Source: Chthoniobacterales bacterium
Lineage (GTDB): Bacteria > Verrucomicrobiota > Verrucomicrobiia > Chthoniobacterales > DASVRZ01
Length of the DNA: 64,000 bases
Direction: 5' to 3'
Assembly: GCA_039930045.1 (NCBI GenBank)
Contig: JBDSQB010000002.1
Coordinates: 186,001 to 250,000, forward strand
Each line of letters starts with the position of its first letter. Position 1 is the first letter of the stretch. Both the position numbers and the translations under genes were made by a program. The notes under the pieces were generated by a model. It was given only the letters and a program-made list of their open reading frames with translations. It made no database searches and was not told the DNA's origin. Shown piece after piece: positions 8,329-16,323 of this stretch.

Positions 8329-9456
8329 ATGAAGCTGGCGATACTTTGCGGATCATTGGAACCTGGAAAAGACGGCGTCGGCGATTACTCGCGGCAGCTG
8401 GCGAATTATTGCAGAGAGGAGGGACACAGCGTTCTCCTCGTTTCGCTGAATGATTCCTGGGTCGAGTTAGATAACATTGGAACTCAGGAAATGCGTCTTT
8501 CCAGTTCGCAGTCGTGGACGCAGCGCAGCACGACCTTGGAGAAAGCGCTCACCGCATTTCAACCCGACTGGGTCAGCCTCCAATTTGTGCCTTACGCCTA
8601 TCAAAAACGAGGCTTTTGCCAGGAAATGGCGGCGGCGCTGGGAACCTTCGCAAAAAAGTTTCGCTGGCACCTCATGTTTCACGAACTCTGGCTGGGACTC
8701 AATCCGGGCGATTCGCTGAAATACAAAATCCTCGGCTGGTGGCAGCGGCGCGGCGTCCTGCAACTCGTCCGCAGCCTTTCTCCGGCGCTCGTTCATACGC
8801 ACGCCACCGCCTATGCAAATTTTCTCCAGAGCAACGGGATCGCCGCCACGCGACTTCCATTGTTCTCTAACATCGACATCGAACTCGCACCGGATTTTCC
8901 CAAGTTTTACGAATTGCTGGCGCGCCGTGAATGCAATCTAACTCCGCTCAACCGCGAGCACACTTTCGTGGCGATTTTCTTCGGCTCCCTGCATCCAGAA
9001 TGGACTCCCGATGGGCTAATGGAAAAGCTCGCGGGAAAAAAACTCCTCTTCCTCTCCATGGGACGCCTCGGGCACACCGGGACGCAAATCTGGAACGACT
9101 TCGCCGATAAATATGCAACTCGCGCCCAGTTCCTGAACCTCGGCGAACTCTCTGCCTCCGAAATCTCCACCGCGCTGCAATTTGCCGACGCCGGAGTCGC
9201 CGCATCGCCCTGGAACTTGATTGAAAAAAGCGGATCCGTCGCCGCCATGATCGAGCACGGACTCCCCGTGCTGGTGACCCGCAACGATTTCCTCCCGGAC
9301 CAGCAGCTCGAACTCACTCCCACTTTGGCCCGCCACTTGCATCCCATTTGGAAGGACAACGTGAATCAGCTCTCCAAAAACCCGCCCTCGCCCCGGCTGC
9401 CGGAAATTGGTTCCCAATTTCTCGCGGATCTCCACAATCGCGCGCGACTCCCATGA
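8329..9456 (+). CDS. Glycosyltransferase (GT-B fold, family 4-like)
   Basis: The 375-aa cytoplasmic protein starts with a GT-B N-terminal pattern (MKLAILCGSLEPGKDGVGDY) in which the G-x-G-D-Y segment binds near the acceptor site in GT4 enzymes. The C-terminal half has the donor-site region (SEISTALQFADAGVAASPW, then EHGLPVLVTRNDF), but the classical E-x7-E motif is replaced by a shorter loop, so the donor specificity is unclear. The stop overlaps the next start in an ATGA. It is one of three sugar transferases in the EPS operon. Confidence 0.82.
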   Translation: MKLAILCGSLEPGKDGVGDYSRQLANYCREEGHSVLLVSLNDSWVELDNIGTQEMRLSSSQSWTQRSTTLEKALTAFQPDWVSLQFVPYAYQKRGFCQEMAAALGTFAKKFRWHLMFHELWLGLNPGDSLKYKILGWWQRRGVLQLVRSLSPALVHTHATAYANFLQSNGIAATRLPLFSNIDIELAPDFPKFYELLARRECNLTPLNREHTFVAIFFGSLHPEWTPDGLMEKLAGKKLLFLSMGRLGHTGTQIWNDFADKYATRAQFLNLGELSASEISTALQFADAGVAASPWNLIEKSGSVAAMIEHGLPVLVTRNDFLPDQQLELTPTLARHLHPIWKDNVNQLSKNPPSPRLPEIGSQFLADLHNRARLP

Positions 9457-10691
9457 AGCCCGCCATCCTCGTCTCGCATCCTTTTGGAAACGCCAACGTC
9501 CGCCAGGCGGCGCTGGCGTTTGCGGATGCGGATTTTCTGGCCGGTTTCCGCACGTGCATCAACTGGCCCGAGGACGCGCCGCTCGGCCGATTTCTCCCTC
9601 ACTCGATTCTCAGCCAGCTCCAGCGCCGCACTTTTCCCTCGCCCGTTTCCGCCAAAACCCGCACGCAGCCGCTCCGGGAAATGGGCCGCCTCGCCGCCAC
9701 CCGCCTGGGTTGGAACCAATGGATGGAACACGAGACCGGCCCGTTTTCCATCGACCGCGTGACGCGTTGTCTGGACCTGAAAGTGGCGGACGAATTGCTG
9801 CGTTCCGCGACGCCAGCGAATGCGATTTATGCGTATGAGGACGGCGCTTCCGCCAGTTTTGCGGCGGCGAAACAACGGCAGATTCGCTGTCTTTACGATC
9901 TGCCCATCGGTTACTGGCAGTCGTCCAAGGCGATCCAGAGCGAGGAGGCGGAGCGTCAGCCGGAATGGGCCGCGACGCTCACGGCGATGATCGACAGCCC
10001 GGAGAAACTCGCCCGCAAAGACGCCGAGCTGGCGGACGCGGACGCCATCTTTGTCGCCAGCCAGTTCACGGCGCGCACGCTCACCGATTACTCGTATCCA
10101 GCGGAGAAAATTCACATCATTCCCTACGGCTGCCCGGTGCCGGAGAGCGAACCCGCCCCTGCGCACGACGGCCCGTTGCGCGTGCTTTTTGTCGGTTCGC
10201 TCGGCCAGCGCAAGGGCACTTCCTATTTGCTCTCGGCCATTGAGCAACTCGGAAAACACGCCACCCTCACACTGCTCGGCACCAAGCCGATGTCGCATTG
10301 CGCGCCGCTCGAAAAGGCCCTGCAAAAACACCGCTGGCTCCCGTCGCTGCCGCATTCCGAAGTCCTGCGGGAAATGCGCGAGCACGACGTGCTGGTTTTC
10401 CCATCGTTGTTTGAAGGTTTCGGTCTCGTCATCACCGAGGCGCTTTCTCAGGGAATCCCGGTCATTACCACGCCGAACACGTCGGGTCCCGACCTGCTCA
10501 CCGAGGGCGAGGACGGCTACATCATCCCGATTCGGGACGAGGTTTCGATTGCGGAGCGGCTCACTTTTTTGCTAACACACCGCGACCATCTCCAATCCAT
10601 GAAAGCGGCCGCCCTCGAAAAAGCGAAGACGTTCACCTGGCATAAATATCGCACCCGACTCGTGGCCGAGGTCGCCCGCCTTCTCACATGA
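9453..10691 (+). CDS. Glycosyltransferase family 4
   Basis: The 412-aa protein has a clear GT4 C-terminal domain: VLFVGSLGQRKGTSYLL, then the donor-binding E-x7-E in SLFEGFGLVITEALSQGIPV and TPNTSGPDLL. The N-terminal half is unusual, with a 'NANVRQAALAFADADFL' start typical of the group that acts on cell-surface polysaccharides. The ATG at 9453 overlaps the previous stop by 4 bp (ATGA), and its own stop overlaps the next gene in the same way, so the four genes from 8329 to 13365 are one transcription and translation unit. Confidence 0.9.
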   Translation: MKPAILVSHPFGNANVRQAALAFADADFLAGFRTCINWPEDAPLGRFLPHSILSQLQRRTFPSPVSAKTRTQPLREMGRLAATRLGWNQWMEHETGPFSIDRVTRCLDLKVADELLRSATPANAIYAYEDGASASFAAAKQRQIRCLYDLPIGYWQSSKAIQSEEAERQPEWAATLTAMIDSPEKLARKDAELADADAIFVASQFTARTLTDYSYPAEKIHIIPYGCPVPESEPAPAHDGPLRVLFVGSLGQRKGTSYLLSAIEQLGKHATLTLLGTKPMSHCAPLEKALQKHRWLPSLPHSEVLREMREHDVLVFPSLFEGFGLVITEALSQGIPVITTPNTSGPDLLTEGEDGYIIPIRDEVSIAERLTFLLTHRDHLQSMKAAALEKAKTFTWHKYRTRLVAEVARLLT

Positions 10692-12223
10692 ACCCGACTG
10701 CAACCACCATCGCCGCAGTTCCGGCAAGCCGGGCGACTGTGGAAAAAGATCCGCTGCACTGGCTGCGGCTGGCGATTTACGCCTATTTCCTGCTCTGGAT
10801 CTTCGAGGGCACGCTCCGCAAATGGATTCTGCCCGGCCTCTCCGGTCCTTTGCTGATCATTCGCGATCCGGTGCTCGTCTTCATTTATTTCGAGGCGATG
10901 CGGCAGAAGGTGTTCAAACTCAATGGCTTTCTCACCTTCCTGCTTGTCCTGAGCACGCTGTCGGTAATCGTGAGTCTCGGGCTTTTCAAGGCACCGCCAC
11001 TTTACGTCATCGGCTTCGGCATCCACTCAAATTTCCTGCATTTGCCGCTCATTTTCCTCCTCCCGCAAGTGATGACTTACGCCGAGATCAAGAAAATCGG
11101 GCAGATCGTCCTCTGGCTCGCGCCTCCGATGGCGCTGCTGGTCGCCCTGCAATTCATGTCTCCCTCCGGTGCGCGGGTCAATGTCGGTGCGGGCGGCGAG
11201 GGCAAAATGCTGGAGACCGCCTTCGACCGCATCCGCCCGTCCGGCATGTTTTCCTTTACCAACGGACTCGCCAGTTACACCGCGATGCTGGCGGCATTTT
11301 TGTTTCATCATCTGCTGGAAAAAAACATCTTTGCCCGGCTCTCCTTCCTGTTGGCCGCGCCGTCGTTGCTCATCCTGGTCGTCATGTCGGGCAGCCGCAC
11401 CGTCTTTGCCCTGGTCGGGTTGCAAGTCCTCACCGTATTCGTCATCTGGATGGTGAAACCGCGCTTTTTGCAGAGTTCGCTCAAACTCGTCGCCATCAGC
11501 GTGGCAGTCATTTTCCTCATCGGATCGGTCGGCGCGCTGAAGATCGGCATGGACGTCATCATTACGCGCTTCACCTCGAGCGGCGGGGTAAAGGAGGGAT
11601 TCGTCGATCGTTTTCTGGGTGAATTTAAGAAGCCTATCGATGCGGCCTCGCGTGCCGATGCGGCCGGCGTCGGCATCGGCATGGGCACCAATGCGGCCTC
11701 CAGCATGATGTATAAAATGCTGCGCTTTAACCTCGGCGAATCCGAGATGGATCGCATCGTCATGGAGATGGGCCCGTATCTCGGGCTGCCGTATTTGCTT
11801 TGGCGATTTGCCGCGCTCGGCTTCATCGCGCGGATGGCGTGGCTGGCCTTGCGAATGACCAACAACACCCTGCCGCTCCTGCTCACGACGGCGTGCGCCA
11901 ATGACTTGGTCATGGGCCAGTTTGGCCAATCCACCGTGCTCGGTTACGCCGTAATGGCCGCCGGTTTCGCCCTCGCATCGGTCAATCGGCGCGATGAAAA
12001 TCTGCCCGCCGATGCACCTGATCCCGCTCAGGCTCCCGCCGTCCGCACCATTCCCACCTACGCCGACCGGCTGCGGGCGGAGATTGCATTGGAAGCCGGG
12101 TCTTTCCCTGCGGCAACTGCAGGAGAACCGGCCACGGAGGTGATTCAAATGGAAGTCGCCAACATTGTGGAAAAAGCCCGGCCGCGACCGCGGGCAAAGA
12201 AAAAGGCTTCCCCCCGCGAATGA
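10688..12223 (+). CDS. O-antigen ligase/polymerase-like membrane protein
   Basis: The 511-aa protein has about ten predicted hydrophobic segments from residue 28 to 430, with a periplasmic loop around residues 290-360 (GGVKEGFVDRFLGEF, then GVGIGMGTNAASSMM) that fits the Wzy/WaaL-type pattern. The C-terminal 80 residues are soluble, Ala/Pro-rich and end in a basic RPRPRAKKKA tail. In this context it is probably the polymerase of the exopolysaccharide or a ligase. It overlaps both neighbours by 4 bp. The family call rests on topology and context, so moderate confidence. Confidence 0.75.
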   Translation: MNPTATTIAAVPASRATVEKDPLHWLRLAIYAYFLLWIFEGTLRKWILPGLSGPLLIIRDPVLVFIYFEAMRQKVFKLNGFLTFLLVLSTLSVIVSLGLFKAPPLYVIGFGIHSNFLHLPLIFLLPQVMTYAEIKKIGQIVLWLAPPMALLVALQFMSPSGARVNVGAGGEGKMLETAFDRIRPSGMFSFTNGLASYTAMLAAFLFHHLLEKNIFARLSFLLAAPSLLILVVMSGSRTVFALVGLQVLTVFVIWMVKPRFLQSSLKLVAISVAVIFLIGSVGALKIGMDVIITRFTSSGGVKEGFVDRFLGEFKKPIDAASRADAAGVGIGMGTNAASSMMYKMLRFNLGESEMDRIVMEMGPYLGLPYLLWRFAALGFIARMAWLALRMTNNTLPLLLTTACANDLVMGQFGQSTVLGYAVMAAGFALASVNRRDENLPADAPDPAQAPAVRTIPTYADRLRAEIALEAGSFPAATAGEPATEVIQMEVANIVEKARPRPRAKKKASPRE

Positions 12224-13365
12224 GCGACTACCACGTCCTGCTGGTCGGCAACTACCGGCTCGACCACCAGATGAGCATGTTGCGCTACCACGACATGCTG
12301 CTCACCGAGTTGAAGGCGCGCAAAGTCTCCGCGAGTGGCATCGAACCCGCACCCTGCATCGGCCAGCTCTCCGCTGGCCCGCTCACCAAATGGCTGCGCT
12401 ACCTCGACAAGTATCTGCTCTTTCCCCGAGTCCTGAAAAAACACATCGCGCGCTTGGAACGCGAACTCGCCGGACGCCAGTTCATCGTCCACATCACCGA
12501 CCACTCCAACGCGCCCTATCTCGCCTCCGCTGGAAACCACCTCGTCGTCGCCACCTGCCACGACTTGCTAGCCGTTCGCGGCGCACTCGGCGAGGACACC
12601 GATTGCCCTGCAAGTCGGTTCGGGAAAATCCTTCAGTCCAACATCCTCGCAGGCCTGCGCCGGATGCGTCTGGTCATCTGCGTTTCCTCCGCCACCCAGG
12701 GCGACCTCACCCGGCTCGCACCGGAAACGCCATCGACCGTCATCCCCCTCCCGCTCAACCAGCCCTACGGCGTCTTGCCAAAGAACGAAACCGACCGGCG
12801 GCTCGCCCCCTACGAGTTGACTTCCATTCCATTCATCCTCCACGTCGGCTCGTCCCTCACCCGCAAAAACCGCGAAGGCATCCTCCGCATCTTCGCCCGC
12901 ATCGCCGACCAGTTTTCTGGAAAGCTCGTCTTCGCCGGGGAAACCCTGCATCCCGAGCAACGCGCACTCGCCACGCAACTCGGAATCGCCGACCGCATTC
13001 TCGAAATCGACCATCCGCCGACATCCATTATCGAGGCGCTCTACAACCGCGCCCACGCCTTTCTCTTCCCCTCAAAAACCGAGGGCTTCGGCTGGCCCAT
13101 CATTGAGGCCCAAGCCTGCGGCTGCCCCGTCCTCGTCGCGAGAACCACCAGCCTCCCCGAAGTCGTCGGCGACGGCGGCCTCATCCGCGACTTCGCCGAC
13201 GAAGCAGGCTTCGCCGCTGATTTGTTAGCATTGCAGGACGACACCCTTCGCCAACGCCTCATTCAAAGCGGCTTCGCCAATCTGACCCGCTTCGCCACCG
13301 ACAAAGTCATCGCCCAATACCTCGCCACCTATCAATCGCTCGTAAGCGTTTCCTTAGCCGGATGA
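12220..13365 (+). CDS. Glycosyltransferase family 4 (last gene of the EPS operon)
   Basis: The 381-aa protein has a standard GT4 donor domain: FILHVGSSLTRKNREGILR, FLFPSKTEGFGWPIIEAQ (E-x7-E) and GCPVLVARTTSLPEVVGDGG. The N-terminus (VLLVGNYRLDHQMSM) is a Rossmann-type GT-B start. The start overlaps the previous stop by 4 bp. No initiating sugar-phosphate transferase, flippase or exosortase follows; the operon ends here and the next 160 bp lead into the accessory island on the other strand. Confidence 0.92.
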   Translation: MSDYHVLLVGNYRLDHQMSMLRYHDMLLTELKARKVSASGIEPAPCIGQLSAGPLTKWLRYLDKYLLFPRVLKKHIARLERELAGRQFIVHITDHSNAPYLASAGNHLVVATCHDLLAVRGALGEDTDCPASRFGKILQSNILAGLRRMRLVICVSSATQGDLTRLAPETPSTVIPLPLNQPYGVLPKNETDRRLAPYELTSIPFILHVGSSLTRKNREGILRIFARIADQFSGKLVFAGETLHPEQRALATQLGIADRILEIDHPPTSIIEALYNRAHAFLFPSKTEGFGWPIIEAQACGCPVLVARTTSLPEVVGDGGLIRDFADEAGFAADLLALQDDTLRQRLIQSGFANLTRFATDKVIAQYLATYQSLVSVSLAG

Positions 13366-13518
13366 CTGCAATGTTGATCCGCTGCTAGATATTGCGGCGT
13401 TCTTCTTTCCAGAAGCGGCGACTTCGTGTTCGGCGTCTTGGGAAGGCGAGCTGACAAAAAGGATGATCACGTTTGGGGCTACTAATCCACCGAGGAAGCT
13501 TCCTGTCCAATTCTCCAC
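13354..13518 (-). CDS. Possible small single-span membrane protein
   Basis: From a GTG at 13518 a 54-aa frame reads through one hydrophobic segment (GSFLGGLVAPNVIILFVSS) and a Ser-rich tail. It starts 11 bp beyond the DUF4062 stop in the same direction and runs 12 bp into the end of the convergent glycosyltransferase. There is no ATG and no clear ribosome site. It may be the second gene of a small DUF4062 unit, the remnant of a longer gene, or chance. Confidence 0.22.
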   Translation of the reverse strand: MENWTGSFLGGLVAPNVIILFVSSPSQDAEHEVAASGKKNAAISSSGSTLQSSG

Positions 13519-13528
13519 CTTGAAGGTT

Positions 13529-14554
13529 TTATTGGTTCGGTTTCTCTTTGATTGTGCGCACCTGTAACATGACGTCTCTTCCAACCGGCGAGAGAGACCA
13601 AAAAAGGCCCATTCCACCCTTCATGGTTTTTAGGCTTTCGATTTTGATAAAGCCAAGGGCAAGGAGTTGAAGCTTCATCGTAGCGAAAGTTTCACGTTCG
13701 ATACTGACGGAGTGGCCATCAAGTGGAAGCCTCACAGCAATTGATTTCCCTAACTCACTATTGGCTGTCTCTTCGTTCAGTGGCTGAAATAGCTGAGGGC
13801 CGAGTAAGCCTATGATCTCATTCCAACTAATGTCTGTCTCCCAAGAAGCGTCATAGTATCTTGGGTTTCCATGGCTGTCTGAACCGGATCGTTTATAGTA
13901 GCGACCCCTAAGGTGAAAATTTGAGTTGGCAGAGGCTAAATTGAGGGTCTCGTGCGTAGGAGCATTCGCTAAGGCTTTCCGCAGTTCACCTAGGAGTTCA
14001 TCATTCCGTTGCCGCAATTCATTTATTTGTTTAAGGAGTTCGGGATTTGATGCTGAACCACCGCGCACCCAACCGGCCTTTGGAAACGCTTTGATCGCCT
14101 TTGGCAGACTTAAGGCGACTAAGCCCGGGAGTTCAGCAGTATTGCTCCATGGCTTAATCATTCGACTAGCGCTGACTTTCTTGCGAAATGCTTCGAGCCG
14201 TTTACGCGCTTCGGGCTCAATATCCGATTTGCCAAGTGGTATAAGTTCGGGTTGAGCATGAAGAAAAGCAATTACATGAATCCCTATAGACACTGCATAG
14301 TCGTATTCTTTTTCTGTATAGCTAATTCCTTCAGCGGTAGTTGATCCATATCTGCCTCCAATAATCAGAATGTAGTAATCGCAATCATCGATGATTTTAC
14401 GAATAAAGGCCCATTGCTCTTCATCTGCAGCCGGAAATAATTCCATCCCTGCTGGAATGCAGTCCATCTGCATGAGGGTTTGGATCACTTCTTTGCGCTC
14501 ATCAATTAGATCAGTGAACGTAGAACTAAGGAAAACTTGGTAACGGGTATCCAT
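13529..14554 (-). CDS. DUF4062-domain protein
   Basis: The 341-aa protein has a DUF4062 domain at about residues 4-90, recognised from [31 protein letters not shown] and [17 protein letters not shown]4062 is a Rossmann/TIR-like module often fused to STAND NTPases and predicted to belong to conflict systems, but it has no proven biochemical activity that I can cite. Here it is not fused to an NTPase: a short coiled coil (about 180-200) leads to a C-terminal region that looks like a winged helix ([17 protein letters not shown]). Base composition is clearly lower in GC than the flanking genes, which points to recent transfer. It starts 13 bp downstream of a methyltransferase remnant. Confidence 0.85.
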   Translation of the reverse strand: MDTRYQVFLSSTFTDLIDERKEVIQTLMQMDCIPAGMELFPAADEEQWAFIRKIIDDCDYYILIIGGRYGSTTAEGISYTEKEYDYAVSIGIHVIAFLHAQPELIPLGKSDIEPEARKRLEAFRKKVSASRMIKPWSNTAELPGLVALSLPKAIKAFPKAGWVRGGSASNPELLKQINELRQRNDELLGELRKALANAPTHETLNLASANSNFHLRGRYYKRSGSDSHGNPRYYDASWETDISWNEIIGLLGPQLFQPLNEETANSELGKSIAVRLPLDGHSVSIERETFATMKLQLLALGFIKIESLKTMKGGMGLFWSLSPVGRDVMLQVRTIKEKPNQ

Positions 14555-14567
14555 GGGAATGGCTGTA

Positions 14568-14807
14568 TTAGTTTTTAGAGACTATCCGCAAAGTGCGAGG
14601 CGTGATCGTCTGTGGTAGTAGAAGCTGCCGGTTTTCTTGAGCACGCGGGCGAGTTGTTCGCAGCGAGGGCGGGTCGATGTAGATCAAGTCCACGGAGGCG
14701 GCGGGCAGCTTTTCGAGTTGCTCCAGGTTGTCGCCGCAGTAGATGACGCGCGTATCGACGAGGGCGGAGGGTTTGCCAGCGGGGGCGAGGGATTTCACGG
14801 CGCTCAT
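14568..14807 (-). pseudogene. Remnant of a beta-class DNA methyltransferase
   Basis: The N-terminus reads as a site-specific adenine/cytosine methyltransferase: TRVIYCGDNLEQLEKLP followed by SVDLIYIDPP, the catalytic D-P-P motif. Directly after DPP the frame turns to nonsense, but the +1 frame reads CEQLARVLKKTGSFYYH, a segment that in intact enzymes lies about 80-100 residues further on, then TDDHASHF. So an internal deletion plus frameshift removed the part between the catalytic motif and this helix, and the rest of the gene is gone. The DUF4062 gene begins right after it on the same strand. Confidence 0.8.
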
Positions 14808-14899
14808 TGGAATCAGAAAATGTGCCCGGCAACGAGTAGAAATCCTCGCGCCGGGCTAAAATGGGGGAGTTGGATGCCATTTCCCAGCTTTCGCCTTTC

Positions 14900-14960
14900 G
14901 TTCCGCAAGTGGCACTTGGGAACACGCTTGGCCCGGCAGTGGCACTGCCTCGGCAAGACT
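14900..14960. repeat. Intergenic hairpin pair of a dispersed repeat family
   Basis: Two imperfect palindromes sit side by side: GTTCC-g-CAAGTG-g-CACTTG-gg-GAAC at 14900-14923 and GGCAGTGGCACTGCC at 14935-14949, followed by CAAGAC. The order (long palindrome, CTTG, short palindrome, CAAGAC) matches the cluster at 16389-16466 although the palindrome cores differ. It occupies the gap between the methyltransferase remnant and the 243-aa gene. Confidence 0.65.
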
Positions 14961-15049
14961 TGGAGGCGTATTGAACTGCGCGAGTTTAACCCTTTTTAAC
15001 GCTTGTCGCGTTCGCGCCGAAAGCAGAAGTGAAGTCAGTGAGCTGGCTG

Positions 15050-15781
15050 TCAGGGAGTGACTGGCGGGACGGTGTCCTTCGGCTTGGCGCTGCGGCGGCC
15101 GAGGGCGGTGACTTGGCGGGCGTTGAACCAGGCGGCGATGAATTCTTTGCCCAAGTCGGTGGTGCAGAATTGGATGATGAGGTCGTCCAGACCGGAAAAT
15201 TGTTCCTCGACGGCCGCGAATTTGCCGGGGAGGGCGCTGGTCTGGCCTTTGCGCCGGGAACGGGCTCCGGCAGGGGCTCCGACGGCGGTGCTGTAGCGCT
15301 CCCAGAGGTCGTCCACTTCGGCGAAGAGGGCGGCGGTGATGCCGGCGTGTTCGCCGGGGGCGGGCTGGCCGGCGGCGGGAGGAAGGGTGAGCGGCTCGGC
15401 GAAGTCGAGGACGGTCTCGCCCAGGCCAGCGAGGATCACGCCACGAGCGTCGTGCAGTTTGCTGGGGTTGAGATCGACTTTGGCGGCGTCCTCGGTGCGG
15501 CCTGCTTTTTTCAGAAACCGAAAGGTGGCCCGGGAGAGGATGTGGAGTTTCTCCTCGAAAGTCTGCCGGAGAAGGCGGAGGGCTTCGGCAGTGCCGGTGG
15601 TGGGGGCGCTTTGCTCGGCTCCAGCGGTGCCGAGGGCCGCCACGGCGGTGCGGACGATGGCCACGTCCTCGGTGAAGAGGAGCGGGGTTTTGTCTTTCCA
15701 GATGGGGACGTAGATCGGGGTATCAAGGACGGCGAAGGAGCCGTTGAAGCTGACGAGTTTGTTGGACAAGGTATCTTTCAT
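15050..15781 (-). CDS. Hypothetical protein, 243 aa, next to the tandem array
   Basis: I do not recognise the family. The sequence is mostly alpha-helical by pattern, without signal peptide or membrane segment. It has a charged N-terminal region with WKDKTPLLFTEDVAIVRTAV, a helix-rich centre (RLLRQTFEEKLHILSRATFRFLKKAG), a Pro/Gly-rich linker near 140-150 and a C-terminus ending TVPPVTP. Base composition and codon use match the host chromosome. The start ATG is 4 bp downstream of the stop of the heptad-repeat frame (15786-16226), so the two could be co-translated. Confidence 0.7.
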   Translation of the reverse strand: MKDTLSNKLVSFNGSFAVLDTPIYVPIWKDKTPLLFTEDVAIVRTAVAALGTAGAEQSAPTTGTAEALRLLRQTFEEKLHILSRATFRFLKKAGRTEDAAKVDLNPSKLHDARGVILAGLGETVLDFAEPLTLPPAAGQPAPGEHAGITAALFAEVDDLWERYSTAVGAPAGARSRRKGQTSALPGKFAAVEEQFSGLDDLIIQFCTTDLGKEFIAAWFNARQVTALGRRSAKPKDTVPPVTP

Positions 15782-15785
15782 AATT

Positions 15786-16226
15786 TTAAGGACGGGTGAC
15801 TGCGGTTTTCTGATTTGGTGGAATACTAAAGGGTCGAAATGGAGGGGTTTGCGGGGCTAAACAGGTTCCAGCCCCCGTGAGCGGTCTTGCAGGGTGGATG
15901 CGGGAGCGTCCAGACGGGATGAGCGGCTTTCCAGTGAGGAAGAGGGACGTTCCAGCCTGCGTGAGGCGTGTTCCAGCCACCGTGAGTGACCTTCCAGACG
16001 TGACGAGGGATGTTCCAACGTCCGTGAGCGGTTCTCCAGCCGACGTGAGGAGGCTTCCAGCTTGCGCGAGCCGGGTTCCAGCGCTGGTGAGTGATCTTCC
16101 AGAGGGCAGCCTGGATGTTCCAGCGGTGAAGCGCGGTGCTCCGGTGAATGGTGCCAGAAGAACGGAAGTCCCTCCCCGGCGCTGGCGGCGGAGCCAGTCT
16201 GTCCGATGCTGAGAGGGTCTTGGCAT
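15786..16226 (-). CDS. Possible heptad-repeat protein encoded by the 21-bp array
   Basis: This 146-aa frame spans the whole 21-bp array and reads as 13 consecutive heptads of the form A/S-G-T/R-x-L-T-x (examples AGTRLAQ, AGEPLTD, SGRSLTV, AGTRLTQ). Gly at heptad position 2 and Leu at position 5 are almost invariant, and the variable bases fall mostly on positions 4 and 7. It starts at ATG 16226, has a basic N-terminal 25 residues and ends 4 bp before the 243-aa gene. Another minus frame also stays open through the array (S-R-x-L-E heptads, 15857-16504), so protein coding is not proven. No signal peptide or known domain is seen. Confidence 0.35.
   Translation of the reverse strand: MPRPSQHRTDWLRRQRRGGTSVLLAPFTGAPRFTAGTSRLPSGRSLTSAGTRLAQAGSLLTSAGEPLTDVGTSLVTSGRSLTVAGTRLTQAGTSLFLTGKPLIPSGRSRIHPARPLTGAGTCLAPQTPPFRPFSIPPNQKTAVTRP
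15866..16159. repeat. 14-copy degenerate 21-bp tandem array
   Basis: Fourteen units of exactly 21 bp follow each other without a single insertion or deletion. On the plus strand each begins TTCCAG (variants TTGCAG, GTCCAG, CTCCAG, TTCCAA) and most have GTGAG or GAGG-like bases at about positions 12-16; the remaining positions vary freely. Together with the hairpins on its 5' (plus-strand right) side it fills the 750-bp gap between the 243-aa gene and the adenosyltransferase gene. There are no spacers, so this is not CRISPR. Confidence 0.9.
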
Positions 16227-16323
16227 GGCTTGTTGTTAACCCGTTTGTTAAGCGGGACCAAGATTATTTTTACCTTTTCATGCAGTTCAAGGGGTAATTT
16301 TCGAGTTACTTTGGGAAATGGTA

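Noticed and set aside
11027-12148. Minus-strand 373-aa frame opposite the O-antigen-ligase-like gene
   Set aside because: The membrane protein on the plus strand is consistent with the operon overlaps; the antisense product is very basic/His-rich and typical of a shadow frame.
15866-16159. Array of regular repeats as a CRISPR
   Set aside because: There are no spacers between the units, unit length is 21 bp and all units vary, and no cas gene is present.
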